This document shows, one piece after another, positions 1-9,361 of a stretch of 64,000 nt of DNA (positions are counted from its first letter, which is position 1; each line of letters begins with the position of its first letter). The position numbers and the translations under genes were made by a program. The stretch is from Bacillota bacterium (GTDB lineage: Bacteria > Bacillota > Clostridia > Christensenellales > SZUA-584), in the NCBI GenBank assembly GCA_023390815.1, contig JAEWCC010000017.1:1-64000 (forward strand). The letters run 5' to 3'. The notes below the pieces were generated by a model. That model was not told the origin of the DNA and did no database searches. It was given only the letters and a program-made list of their open reading frames with translations.

Positions 1-1
1 A

Positions 2-872
<871 letters not shown>

Positions 873-899
873 TAAATGAAAAAAGGGAGATATGTTTGC

Positions 900-923
900 A
901 GGGCATCCGGCTGTGGATGCCCT
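900..923 (+). terminator. Hairpin after exosporium gene
   Basis: AGGGCATCC and GGATGCCCT form a perfect 9-bp stem with a 6-base loop 27 bases after the stop codon. There is no T-run after it, so it may be a weak terminator or an mRNA-stabilising hairpin. Confidence 0.45.
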
Positions 924-1144
924 ACGGATATAGACAGCCAGGGGAGTTAAAACAAACCTGGCTACATACTCTTTTCGGAGCCGATATGAAACAGGATTGT
1001 TCCGCTGCCCATCGGCGGGTTACCCTATCGAGCTTTAAGTGTGATCGGACCAGTTTGAGGGAATGGCACACGCCATGAATCCTGCCAGCGCAAGGCTGAA
1101 AAGCAACCTTGCGCTGACTAGGGAAAGATAGAGGAGGCGGATGC
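924..1144 (+). other. Structured leader before the glycosyltransferase gene
   Basis: This non-coding stretch holds at least two further inverted repeats: GCCGAT (980-985) with ATCGGC (1011-1016), and AGCGCAAGG (1087-1095) with CCTTGCGCT (1107-1115), a perfect 9-bp stem ending 16 bases before the AGGAGG at 1132-1137. The 60-residue frame at 896-1078 has no ribosome binding site and a non-protein-like composition. The leader could be a cis-regulatory RNA, but I match it to no known riboswitch class. Confidence 0.35.
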
Positions 1145-2224
1145 ATGAAGGTCTGCGTATACGCGATCTGTAAGAACGAATCGAAGTTCGCGGACCGCTG
1201 GATGGACTCGATGAGAGAAGCGGACTGCGTCGTTGTGACGGATACCGGTTCCACTGACGACACGGTAGAAAAGCTGCGCGCACGCGGCGCGCAGGTTTAT
1301 GTAGAGGCCGTTTCCCCCTGGCGGTTTGACAAAGCGCGCAACCTTGCGCTCTCGCACGTGCCAAAGGACACCGATATCTGCGTCAGTACCGATCTCGACG
1401 AGGTGCTGGAAGCGGGCTGGCGCGCAAATCTCGAGGCCGCCTGGACGGCCGGAACCACGAGGGCGCACTACCATTTCACGTGGAGTTTCAATGCAGACGG
1501 TACGCCGGGCGTCACGTTTATGTACGACCATATCCATGCCCGCCACAGTGATGAATGGGTAAACCCTGTGCACGAGTGTCTGCTGTATATCGGTAAGGAG
1601 CCTGAAAAGCATGTCTTCTGCCCTGAGATCAAGCTGATGCACTATCCGGACCCAGCCAAGAGCCGTAGCTATTACCTGCCGCTGCTCGAACTCGCCGTGG
1701 CAGAAAATCCGGATGAAGCGCGCAATTACCACTACCTTGGCCGTGAGTACATGTTCACAGGGCAGTGGGAAAAGAGCATCCCCATGCTTGAAAGGTATCT
1801 GGCGCTCTCGGACTGGAAGGAAGAGCGCAGCGCGACGATGCGTTTCCTCGCGCGCGATTACAAGGCGTTAGGTAAAATCGAGGAGGCCAAAGCATGGTTG
1901 TACCGGGCGATCGCCGAGACGCCCTCGCTGCGGGAGCCGTATACCGAGATGGACAAGCTCATGTACGACGAACAGGACTGGGCAGGGATATGGCATATGG
2001 TATCGGACGCTTTTAAAATCAAGGACCGTTCGACCTATATCAACGAGCCCTGGTGCTGGGATTATACGCTGTATGATCTGGCTGCGTTGGGGGCTTATTA
2101 CCTCGGTATGCGGGGTGCTGCGCTGGAATACGCGAAGAAGGCGCAGCAAATGCGCCCGGGCGACGAACGGCTGAGGAATCATGTAAAACTGATCGATCAT
2201 GCGCTGGGGTACACTTATCTATAA
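1145..2224 (+). CDS. Family 2 glycosyltransferase with TPR tail, SunS-like
   Basis: The 359-residue protein starts with a GT-A fold signature: MKVCVYAICKNE, then DTGSTDDT, then the metal-binding D-x-D in STDLDEVLEAGW near residue 80-95. This matches the SunS-type subgroup of GT2 enzymes, some of which glycosylate peptides or proteins. Residues from about 195 on carry TPR-like helices (RNYHYLGREY, then a second unit near LARDYKALGKIEEA). AGGAGG at 1132-1137 is 7 bases before this ATG; another ATG at 1141 is out of frame. It follows the Thr-rich collagen-like gene, and I infer that it glycosylates that protein, as exosporium collagens are glycosylated in Bacillus. It could instead act on another spore-surface polymer. 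Confidence 0.85.
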   Translation: MKVCVYAICKNESKFADRWMDSMREADCVVVTDTGSTDDTVEKLRARGAQVYVEAVSPWRFDKARNLALSHVPKDTDICVSTDLDEVLEAGWRANLEAAWTAGTTRAHYHFTWSFNADGTPGVTFMYDHIHARHSDEWVNPVHECLLYIGKEPEKHVFCPEIKLMHYPDPAKSRSYYLPLLELAVAENPDEARNYHYLGREYMFTGQWEKSIPMLERYLALSDWKEERSATMRFLARDYKALGKIEEAKAWLYRAIAETPSLREPYTEMDKLMYDEQDWAGIWHMVSDAFKIKDRSTYINEPWCWDYTLYDLAALGAYYLGMRGAALEYAKKAQQMRPGDERLRNHVKLIDHALGYTYL

Positions 2225-2242
2225 AGAGGGCTCCCTCTCTCA

Positions 2243-2584
2243 TTATTCTTCCGGCAGCGCAATGCGCGCTCCGCGGCATATCTCGCCCGGACGCAGATCG
2301 GGATTGATCTTAAGCAGCGCGACGACGCTGCTGCCGAATTTCCGTGCGAGCGTGTATACGTCCTCGCCGCGGCGTACGCGATAGGACCGTTTGGGCAAAC
2401 GCATGGCCGGAATGCGGATGCGTTGTCCGGGGTTGAGACGGAGCAGGTTGCAGTGCGCGTTGCGCGCTTTGAGTTCACGGATGCTCGAACCGCTGATGCG
2501 TAAAATTTCTGCGAGCGTATCTCCCTCGCATACCGTATAATCGTACCAACGCAGTGACTTTTTCGTCGGCTGTTCCGCTTTCAT
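2243..2584 (-). CDS. Double LysM-domain protein
   Basis: The 113-residue product has two LysM domains: DYTVCEGDTLAEILRISG..LKARN..LNPGQRIRIP and SYRVRRGEDVYTLARKFG..LLKINPDLRPG..IALP. LysM binds N-acetylglucosamine polymers such as peptidoglycan. No signal peptide is seen, so it may be a cytoplasmic or spore-cortex-associated LysM protein, a type common in spore formers. I chose the ATG at 2584 because GGAGGG lies 5 bases upstream; a longer frame to 2689 would run into the promoter of the divergent LytTR gene. It converges on the glycosyltransferase gene with an 18-base gap. Confidence 0.8.
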   Translation of the reverse strand: MKAEQPTKKSLRWYDYTVCEGDTLAEILRISGSSIRELKARNAHCNLLRLNPGQRIRIPAMRLPKRSYRVRRGEDVYTLARKFGSSVVALLKINPDLRPGEICRGARIALPEE

Positions 2585-2701
2585 CATATCCCTCCACAAA
2601 ACGAGTGCATTGAAACGATATGCGGGCAGTTGGCGGGTTATGCGGGCAGCGGCTCTTTTTCTCAAAAGCTCAAGACTTGTATCGTACAAACATGTGGCAT
2701 A

Positions 2702-2710
2702 TGGTATAAT
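2702..2710 (+). promoter_or_regulatory. Extended -10 promoter of the LytTR gene
   Basis: TGGTATAAT is a perfect extended -10 (TGnTATAAT) 25 bases before the ATG at 2736. No convincing -35 is present, as expected when the TGn extension compensates. Confidence 0.6.
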
Positions 2711-2735
2711 TTAAAAAACATTTCAGAGGCTGCCC

Positions 2736-3173
2736 ATGAAAATACTGATTGAGGAACCTGCTGCGGGAGAAGAGGAGCAGATCATCATCCGTTGCCGGCA
2801 AATGAGCAAGGAGCTTTTTTCGTTGATCGACCAACTGAAGTCGCAGCGTCATACCTTGATCGGCATGGACGGCAACGACATCCACCGCATCGACCCGTCA
2901 CTGATTTACTACTTTGAGGCGGTCGATAACAAAGTATTTATTTACTGCAGAGAAAAGGTTTTCGAGTCGAAGTATAAGTTGTATGAGATCGAGGATTTCT
3001 TTACGAACAGTGACTTTTTACGCGTCTCCAAGTCTGTCGTTTTGAATTTAAAACGAATCGCGTTTTTAAGCCCCGGCTTCAGCGGGCGGCTTGAGGCTAC
3101 GCTGGACAATCAGGAAAAGGTCATTATCTCGAGGCAGTACGTACCCGACCTGAAAAGAAAGCTCATGCTGTAA
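2736..3173 (+). CDS. LytTR-domain transcriptional regulator without receiver domain
   Basis: The 145-residue protein has a LytTR DNA-binding domain in its C-terminal 100 residues, recognisable by IDPSLIYYFEAVDNKVFIYC, then FLRVSKSVVLNLKRI and VIISRQYVPDLK. There is no response-regulator domain. Small LytTR proteins of this layout are typically paired with a DUF3021 membrane protein, which follows 10 bases downstream, and the pair often controls a nearby ABC exporter, which also follows here. AGAGG sits 6 bases before the ATG. Self-regulation and control of the exporter are inferred from gene order. Confidence 0.88.
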   Translation: MKILIEEPAAGEEEQIIIRCRQMSKELFSLIDQLKSQRHTLIGMDGNDIHRIDPSLIYYFEAVDNKVFIYCREKVFESKYKLYEIEDFFTNSDFLRVSKSVVLNLKRIAFLSPGFSGRLEATLDNQEKVIISRQYVPDLKRKLML

Positions 3174-3183
3174 GGAGGCGGAT

Positions 3184-3615
3184 ATGATTAAAGATACGTT
3201 AAAAGCGATGCTGGTGGAATTCTTCATCATACTGTCGGGTACAACCATATGCGCCGCCATATTCTGTACGGTGTTTTACAGGGATGTTGTGCTGGGTATC
3301 GATTTCTTGTGGCAGCTTATCATACTCGCCTTTTTAACCACGCTGCCCCAGTTTCTGTTCTGCTCTAAAAAAGAGATTTCAAAAAAGCAGATGCGCATCC
3401 GGCAAACGATTCATGTCGTTTTGGTGGTGGGGCTGCTGGTTTTTCTCGCGCATATATGGGATTGGGTCGAGTTCACCAGTGTGATTGAACCGCTGGCTTT
3501 CGTAATGCTCGTGCTGCTGTCATATACCGCGATCGCGATGTACATGTATCACAGGGATAAAAAGCTTGCGGCAAAGCTTAATGAAAAGCTCAGGGAATTT
3601 AAAGATAAAGTGTAG
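3184..3615 (+). CDS. DUF3021 four-helix membrane protein, partner of LytTR regulator
   Basis: The 143-residue protein has four predicted membrane helices (about residues 10-32, 38-58, 75-93 and 100-120) and a charged C-terminal tail. Size, topology and position directly after a LytTR regulator match the DUF3021 family. In other LytTR-membrane protein pairs the membrane partner restrains the regulator; whether this one does is inference. AAGGAGG lies 5 bases before the ATG. A strong terminator follows, so the two genes form a closed unit. Confidence 0.8.
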   Translation: MIKDTLKAMLVEFFIILSGTTICAAIFCTVFYRDVVLGIDFLWQLIILAFLTTLPQFLFCSKKEISKKQMRIRQTIHVVLVVGLLVFLAHIWDWVEFTSVIEPLAFVMLVLLSYTAIAMYMYHRDKKLAAKLNEKLREFKDKV

Positions 3616-3623
3616 CAGGGCTT

Positions 3624-3662
3624 AAAACGGCGGCAGGCAATACAGCTCGCCGCCGTTTTTTT
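3624..3662 (+). terminator. Rho-independent terminator of LytTR-DUF3021 unit
   Basis: ACGGCGGC (3627-3634) pairs with GCCGCCGT (3649-3656), followed by a run of T to 3662 and preceded by A's. Confidence 0.9.
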
Positions 3663-3754
3663 GCGCTTTACCCCTCCATTTTTGCATCATACGTCTGCGC
3701 TGTTGTGTTTGTTTTCCGGTTTATGCTAAGGTGGGCGCGAAAGGAGGTTTTGAA

Positions 3755-4669
3755 ATGGAAAAGATCATCGAGGTCAAAAACTTAAAGAAAAGCTACGGGG
3801 ATATCAAAGCTGTTAAAGACGTCAGCTTCTATGTGGAAACGGGAAAGCTGTTCGCTTTTCTGGGGCCGAACGGTGCGGGTAAATCCACGACGATTGACAT
3901 GCTCTGTACGCTGCTGCCGCTCGACGTAGGGGAGGTCACGATCTGCGGGAACGTACTGGGCAGCGAAAATGATGAGATTCGCAAGAACATTGGTGTGGTA
4001 TTTCAGCACAGCGTGCTCGACACGCTGCTGACGGTGCGCGAGAACCTCACGTATCGTGCGGGGTTTTATTACAAGAGCGCGCGGGAAGCCGCGCAGGCGG
4101 TAAGAAACGCGGCGGCGGTGACGGACATCATGGGGTTTATCGACCGCCCATACGGCAGGCTGTCGGGCGGGCAGAAACGGCGTGCGGATATCGCAAGGGC
4201 GCTCGTGAGCACCCCAAAGATATTATTCCTTGATGAGCCCACCACGGGGCTGGATCCGCAGACGAGAAAGAATGTGTGGAATCTGATACAAAACCTCAAG
4301 CAGGAAAAGGGTATGACCGTGTTTTTAACCACGCATTATATGGAGGAGGCGGCGGGATCGGATTACGTGGTCGTTATCGACGAAGGAGAGATTGCCGCAA
4401 AGGGAACACCTGCGGAGTTAAAATCGCAGTATGCGCAGGATCTGCTGCGCTTTTCTACCCGCGATGAAGAGGCGCTGCACGCGGCGCTTGGCAAGTCGGG
4501 ACACGAATTTCAGACGGACAGCGGACGCGTCGCCGTGCGTCTGCCCTCCACGATGTCCGCGCTGCCCATACTCGACTTATGCCGCGAATATATCAGCGGC
4601 TTCGAGGTGATACAGGGCACGATGGACGACGCGTTTTTGCAGATTACCGGAAAGGAGATGCGGGAATGA
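3755..4669 (+). CDS. ABC transporter ATPase, DrrA/daunorubicin-resistance type
   Basis: The 304-residue protein has Walker A GPNGAGKST (about 37-45), the signature LSGGQKRRADIARAL, Walker B ILFLDEPTTGLDP and the switch histidine in FLTTHYMEE. The long C-terminal part after the ATPase core is typical of DrrA-type exporter subunits. The start at 3755 has AAGGAGG 8 bases upstream; the in-frame start at 3731 precedes that site and is unlikely. It overlaps the permease gene by 4 bases (ATGA), so the two are translationally coupled. The substrate is unknown; antibiotics or lipids are usual for the family. Confidence 0.93.
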   Translation: MEKIIEVKNLKKSYGDIKAVKDVSFYVETGKLFAFLGPNGAGKSTTIDMLCTLLPLDVGEVTICGNVLGSENDEIRKNIGVVFQHSVLDTLLTVRENLTYRAGFYYKSAREAAQAVRNAAAVTDIMGFIDRPYGRLSGGQKRRADIARALVSTPKILFLDEPTTGLDPQTRKNVWNLIQNLKQEKGMTVFLTTHYMEEAAGSDYVVVIDEGEIAAKGTPAELKSQYAQDLLRFSTRDEEALHAALGKSGHEFQTDSGRVAVRLPSTMSALPILDLCREYISGFEVIQGTMDDAFLQITGKEMRE

Positions 4670-5520
4670 CATTCATGATCAAACGGAACTTAAGGGTGTT
4701 CTTTCGGGACAGGGCGGCGGTGCTTTTCTCGCTGCTGGCTGTGTTTATCATTATCGGGCTGTATGCGCTCTTTTTGGGCGACGTATGGATGAGCGATCTG
4801 CCGAAGGAGAACGGACGTTTTCTGATTGACAGCTGGCTCATTGGGGGGCTGCTTGCCGTGACCTCGGTCACCACCACACTCGGTGCTTTCGGCATCATGG
4901 TGGAAGACCGCGCGGACAAGATCGCCAAGGACTTTTACGCGGCACCGATTAAAAGGCGCGATATCACGCTGGGGTATCTTTTGAGCGTGTGTATCATCGG
5001 CCTCATTATGAGCCTTGTGGCGCTCGTACTTTCAGAAGCGTACATTCTGCTGGGCGGCGGCGAGCCGCTGGGCTTTACCGCACTGCTCAAGGTGCTGGGT
5101 CTGATACTGCTCTGCACGCTTGCTAGCACCGCGATGATGGGATGGATCGTATCTTTCTTTAAAAGTCGGAATGGATTTACGGCGGCGAGCACCATTGTGG
5201 GTACGCTGGTGGGCTTTGTTGCGGGCATCTACCTGCCAATCGGGCAATTGCCCGAGGCCGTGCAGACGGTCGTCAAGGTGTTCCCCGTATCGCATGCGGC
5301 GGCATTGATACGCCAGATCGTGATGCAGGCTCCCACGGAGATGGTATTTGCAGGCGCACCCGCGGATGCGGTGAGCGGCTTCAAGGAAATGATGGGCGTG
5401 ACGTTCAAACTGGGTAACCTCACCGTAACGCCGCTGATGAGTATGCTGTTCCTCGCCGCGAGCACCGTACTGTTCCTCGGACTCGCGATGGCCAATATGG
5501 CAAGAAAAAAGGTTCTTTAA
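4666..5520 (+). CDS. ABC-2 type permease, partner of the DrrA-type ATPase
   Basis: The 284-residue protein has six predicted membrane helices: one near the N-terminus, a gap with ENGRFLIDSWLIGGLL, a central group containing LGYLLSVCIIGLIMSLV, and a last helix ending MANMARKK. This is the ABC2_membrane (DrrB/YadH) layout. The ATG at 4666 overlaps the ATPase stop, with AAGGAG 8 bases upstream. Together the genes encode one exporter, probably regulated by the LytTR gene upstream. Confidence 0.9.
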   Translation: MTFMIKRNLRVFFRDRAAVLFSLLAVFIIIGLYALFLGDVWMSDLPKENGRFLIDSWLIGGLLAVTSVTTTLGAFGIMVEDRADKIAKDFYAAPIKRRDITLGYLLSVCIIGLIMSLVALVLSEAYILLGGGEPLGFTALLKVLGLILLCTLASTAMMGWIVSFFKSRNGFTAASTIVGTLVGFVAGIYLPIGQLPEAVQTVVKVFPVSHAAALIRQIVMQAPTEMVFAGAPADAVSGFKEMMGVTFKLGNLTVTPLMSMLFLAASTVLFLGLAMANMARKKVL

Positions 5521-5531
5521 GTGCTTACCTG

Positions 5532-5573
5532 TGCCGCCCACTCAACCATAGGGGGAGTCGGGCGGCATTTTAC
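5532..5573 (+). terminator. Terminator of the ABC exporter operon
   Basis: TGCCGCCC (5532-5539) pairs with GGGCGGCA (5560-5567), followed by TTTTA. Confidence 0.7.
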
Positions 5574-5778
5574 TTAAATCTTTAATAATGTATAGAAAAT
5601 TTATATGCCGCCATACCATGATGCGCGTTTTCAATTCCGGTTCGATTTTTCAGCATTACGGAAATGACGCTGCCTTATACCCGGCTTTACATCATATTGA
5701 TCGCATGTTACAGTATCAAGAAATAGTAAGTAGAGTTGCAGACATTCGGCTATTCAAAAGAGAGGTTGGGGTAATATT

Positions 5779-6702
5779 ATGTCGTGGGTAATTGTAAGTG
5801 TTATTATTTTCGTGATACTGTTCATTGTGCTGGGCTTGAACCGTAAGTCGGAAAAGCGGTATTTAGGCTGGAAACTTCACGGACGTCAGTTTTTAAGCCT
5901 GTTGGCGTTTCTGCTGATTGGCTTCGCGATGGTGGCCGTTGTGCCTGCAAACTCGGTCGGCATCATCTATGCGCCGTTCGGCGGCGGCATTCAGGATCAG
6001 GTGCTGGGCGAAGGTGTCTCCGTCAAGTCGCCGTTTGACACCGTATATACGATCAGTACGGAGGTGCAGGATAAGACGATCGAGAATTTATCCGTACAGA
6101 CAAAGGACAGCCAGTTTTTGACAATATCGGTCAATGTGAAGTATTACGTGGACGAGTCTAAGGCGTTTACGGTGTTCAAGAAGTTCCGTACGCTCTCCAA
6201 CGTCAACGCGCAGCTCATACAGAGCGAAGTAAAAAAGGCGATCGAAGGTGCCACCACCAGCTTTAACATCATCGAATGCCTCGGCGATCAACTGCCGGCC
6301 ATCTATGATCAGGTAAGCTCCAATCTGGCTGAAAGTCTTGCAAAGAACGGGATTACGCTTCACACCGTTACGTTTTTGAACATCGACGGCGGGGATGCCA
6401 TCGAGGCTGCGATCGCGGCGGAAGCGGTGGCAAAAAAGAACGTCGAGACCGCACAGCAGGAACTGGCAGCGGCGCAAATCAAGGCACAGACGACCGTGGT
6501 CGATGCACAGGCGCAGGCCGATGCCACGACGATACTCGCTCAGGCGGTGTCGGATAACCCGGATGTGCTGACGCTCAGGTGGATTGAAAAATGGAACGGC
6601 GTACTGCCGTATTTTGTGAGCAGCGACGACAGCAATGTGATGGTGGACATGGGCGACCTCAGCAACATGGAGCCGCCGACAGGCACTACAGGGACGGAAT
6701 AA
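5779..6702 (+). CDS. SPFH/band-7 (prohibitin-like) membrane protein
   Basis: The 307-residue protein has two N-terminal hydrophobic segments (about 3-20 and 34-54), then an SPFH domain (VPANSVGIIYAPFGGG..GVSVKSPFDTVYTISTEVQ) and an Ala/Gln/Glu-rich helical region (AAIAAEAVAKKNVETAQQ) of the kind that drives oligomerisation. SPFH proteins form membrane microdomain cages and modulate proteases; the exact role here is unknown. The start has only a weak purine-rich site (GAGAGGTTGGGG, about 8 bases upstream). It stands alone, closed by a strong terminator. Confidence 0.9.
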   Translation: MSWVIVSVIIFVILFIVLGLNRKSEKRYLGWKLHGRQFLSLLAFLLIGFAMVAVVPANSVGIIYAPFGGGIQDQVLGEGVSVKSPFDTVYTISTEVQDKTIENLSVQTKDSQFLTISVNVKYYVDESKAFTVFKKFRTLSNVNAQLIQSEVKKAIEGATTSFNIIECLGDQLPAIYDQVSSNLAESLAKNGITLHTVTFLNIDGGDAIEAAIAAEAVAKKNVETAQQELAAAQIKAQTTVVDAQAQADATTILAQAVSDNPDVLTLRWIEKWNGVLPYFVSSDDSNVMVDMGDLSNMEPPTGTTGTE

Positions 6703-6714
6703 AACGAACTAGCA

Positions 6715-6741
6715 GGGGGAATGCGCGGCATTCCCCTTTTT
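6715..6741 (+). terminator. Terminator of the SPFH gene
   Basis: GGGGAATGC (6716-6724) and GCATTCCCC (6728-6736) form a perfect 9-bp stem with a 3-base loop followed by five T's. Confidence 0.92.
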
Positions 6742-6949
6742 CGTACCCGACGACCGCTAGATATGGGTATTGGCGTGCCGTAAATACCGGTGCTGACGGA
6801 ATACCGGCGGTAGGGGACGGGCTCCTGCACATCCCGAGGAGGCAGTGTGGGACCTAGGGGTTCTCATATTAACCTTGCGTTCAGCCCGATCGCCGAGGGG
6901 GAAGCAGCAGGGGAGAACCCAGCCATAAGCCGCTGTGTATGCGTTGTTT

Positions 6950-8038
6950 TCATTTCCAGGCTAACAGCCTTTTCAGCACACGCTGCTGGATCAGCGGGTC
7001 GGTCTCGTCGATGCAAAGGTATATGCCCTTGGGGGACATGCAGGACATGAAGTCCTCCAGCTCACTCAGATGCAGGTCGACCACCACGCCTTTACCTGCG
7101 TGCTGAATCTTTTGGATCAGCGGCACCCATTGCGCAATCGGCCGGTCTTCGCCGACGCCCTGCACCCATTGGATGGCCTGAATGCGCTCCGCCTGCAGCA
7201 ATGAGTCCAGGTGTTTGGCGACGCCCTTGCCGTCCATGTGGAAAATGTTATGCGTGAATAGTAACGTTTCGCGGAGGATATATGGCATTGAGAACGTATC
7301 GAAGTGCGCGCGTGATATCATGGAGCCCAGATCGCAGCTCGGAATGTGCATTGTATCGTACGAGGGGATGTTCATCCACGTGACAGAGAGCTGCTTTTTC
7401 GCTTTGAGCCGGTCATGAAACAGCCGCATCGCGCCTTCCAGCGGCGCAAAGCACCGCTCGGTCAGCGCGAGCACCGCTTCGGGATCATCATACATGTCCA
7501 TGCACAGCGTCTCGGTGCCGCGCAGCGCGTCGAGGCAATCCAGACTCGGGTGGATGTCGGTATAGCCCACCATAAAGCGGTGGTCGCAGCGCTCCAGCGC
7601 GCAGTCGGTCAGCTCTAGCAGCTTCTTTAAATATTCGCTGTCCCCGCGCCAGCGAATCTTCTCCGCCTCCTCCGGCGATTCCAGCACGGGATGCAGCCAC
7701 GAAGTGACCTCGCCGAAGCCGAGTTCCCCGCCGCCGAGTATCGCGGCGAATACGTTGGGTCCGAGATTCGGCCAGAACACGGGGAAGGTCTCTCCGAGCA
7801 GCCTGGGCGCGAGCGAAGCGGCGAAGTGCTCCACCTGATACTCGGCGTCGTACCAGCGTTCCTTGAGCGAGCTCCAGCGCCTTTCGGCATCCGTTGTTTC
7901 AAATTGGGCGTTGTGGGCCGAGAATCGTACGGGCACCCGGTCAATGATTTCCCCTTCATACCAGGCGTAAACGCGCTTCATGCACTCCGTGAAATCGGGC
8001 TTGCAGTAGAGCTCCAGATCGTAAAAATTCGTGTTCAT
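6950..8038 (-). CDS. Uroporphyrinogen decarboxylase-like (UroD/methyltransferase superfamily) protein
   Basis: The 362-residue protein belongs to the UroD-like TIM-barrel superfamily, as shown by HNIFHMDGKGVAKHLDSLL and AIQWVQGVG in the C-terminal third. The superfamily contains true UroD and the MtaA/CmuA corrinoid methyltransferases. The Zn-binding H-x-C of MtaA-type enzymes is not at the expected place (FHMDG instead), so a corrinoid methyltransferase role is not supported by motif. AAAGGA lies 6 bases before the ATG. It is last in a four-gene minus-strand unit, 21 bases after a second, frameshifted UroD-like gene. No corrinoid protein or haem gene is nearby; the substrate is unknown. Confidence 0.8.
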   Translation of the reverse strand: MNTNFYDLELYCKPDFTECMKRVYAWYEGEIIDRVPVRFSAHNAQFETTDAERRWSSLKERWYDAEYQVEHFAASLAPRLLGETFPVFWPNLGPNVFAAILGGGELGFGEVTSWLHPVLESPEEAEKIRWRGDSEYLKKLLELTDCALERCDHRFMVGYTDIHPSLDCLDALRGTETLCMDMYDDPEAVLALTERCFAPLEGAMRLFHDRLKAKKQLSVTWMNIPSYDTMHIPSCDLGSMISRAHFDTFSMPYILRETLLFTHNIFHMDGKGVAKHLDSLLQAERIQAIQWVQGVGEDRPIAQWVPLIQKIQHAGKGVVVDLHLSELEDFMSCMSPKGIYLCIDETDPLIQQRVLKRLLAWK

Positions 8039-8059
8039 AAGCTGTCCTTTTTCGTTTGT

Positions 8060-9339
8060 TCAGGAGATGAGCGCGCGGACCATATCCGCCCACCGGCCAA
8101 GGCGGCTCCGGTCGCCGCCCAGCGTATAAACGTCGCGCATAATGATCTCGAGGTTGCAGTCTCTGGCCGCTTTGACCGTCCGCTCAATGTCCTTTCTGGC
8201 GGCCTCCCAGTCCGGGCACGTGCCGCTGATGTTCGCGGGCGCCGGTTTTCTGGAGTACACATAACGGTTGCCCAGCGCCTCCGCCATCTTTTCAAGATGG
8301 CTCCATGCGGAAACGGACACGGCACGGATGTTATCAAACGCGCTTAAGATAGTTTCGATGCGGTCGTCCAGTCTTTCGCAGCAGCCATAATACACATGAC
8401 CGAAATTTCGGGATGCCTCCACCATATAGGGCAGGAACAGCTCCGCGATTGACCGGGCGATATGAGGGATGTTTCCTGAGACTCGGTCCACGTCCAGCAA
8501 TCCGATGCTTTAATATCCCCGCCGCTTTGCGCATCCGGCAGATCGGAGACGTAGCCGTAGCTCCCCGGCCCCGCGTTGTGCATATCGGTGTTCGCATAGA
8601 GCAGTTTCTCTTTTTCCATCCAGTCATAATAATACTTGCGGTCGTCGCAGAGCACGCGCATCAGGGCGCGGATTGCATCCGGCTCATCGTATACCCAAAG
8701 CAGCAGGTTATCGTTGCCGATGAGCTTGAAAAGGTCCTGCGTGAGCCACGTGAGATAGTTGCCGAGGAACGGGTGGTACCCGGGTGTCTGGAAATAGGTG
8801 TCCGCACCACCCGCGAGAATGGGGAGGATATCGCCGATCATCTCCTCCAGTACCTGCCTGCGGTGAAGCGTCAGCTCTCGATCCACGCTTCTTTGCCGGA
8901 CGTGCAGCTTACCGATATCCTCCGGGGCTTTGATCGGATGGTTGAAGCCGTAGGCAAGGCTGCTGCCGTCCGTGGATACCGCACCGTGCTTATCGACAGG
9001 CACGCCGAAATCATGGACGGTTACCTCCCAAGGGATGCGAAAATACGGATCGAGCACCGCGTCATCGTTGATTTCGGCTAGGTGCCGCGTCATCTCCACG
9101 AACATCTTTTCCACGCCGCGAAGATATTCGTCCTGCAGGGAAAGGTCTTTTTCGGTGACGTAATCGGACAGCATGAAGGTTTCGGCATAGAAGACAGGCC
9201 GCTTGGCCTTGAGGTCCTTGACGTCTTTCCAGGCTTGCCTGCGCCGTATGTTTTCCTGCGAGGACGCGCGCTCCATCCATGCGCCCGCGAGCGCGCGCAG
9301 CGTCTCCTTTTCCTTCGGGGTATACGAAATGCGCTGCAT
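8060..9339 (-). pseudogene. Second UroD-like protein gene, interrupted by a frameshift
   Basis: The reading frame from 9339 encodes a UroD-like N-terminal part (IPWEVTVHDFGVPVD..GFNHPIKAPEDI..KLLYANTDMHNAG) that stays convincing up to TESQETSLISP. From about 8455 on, the family-like continuation (SIAELFLPYMVEASRNFGHVYYGCCERLDDR..VSVSAWSHLEKMAEALG) lies in another frame and ends at 8060. Inserting one base near 8450-8458 would join the two into about 426 residues. GGAGGG lies 5 bases before the ATG at 9339. Either the gene is recently inactivated or the assembly lost one base. Everything else in the gene looks intact, including the YGCCE motif that is characteristic of this branch. Confidence 0.75.
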
Positions 9340-9361
9340 TTTGTCCCTCCGTACGGTTTTA

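Noticed and set aside
896..1078. 60-codon frame after the exosporium gene
   Set aside because: No ribosome binding site, starts within a hairpin, and the translation has no protein-like pattern.
5588..5791. 67-codon frame before the SPFH gene
   Set aside because: No ribosome binding site and it overlaps the SPFH start; probably chance.
6742..6949. Possible small gene between the SPFH and UroD-like genes
   Set aside because: Only short frames without ribosome binding sites; nothing supportable seen.
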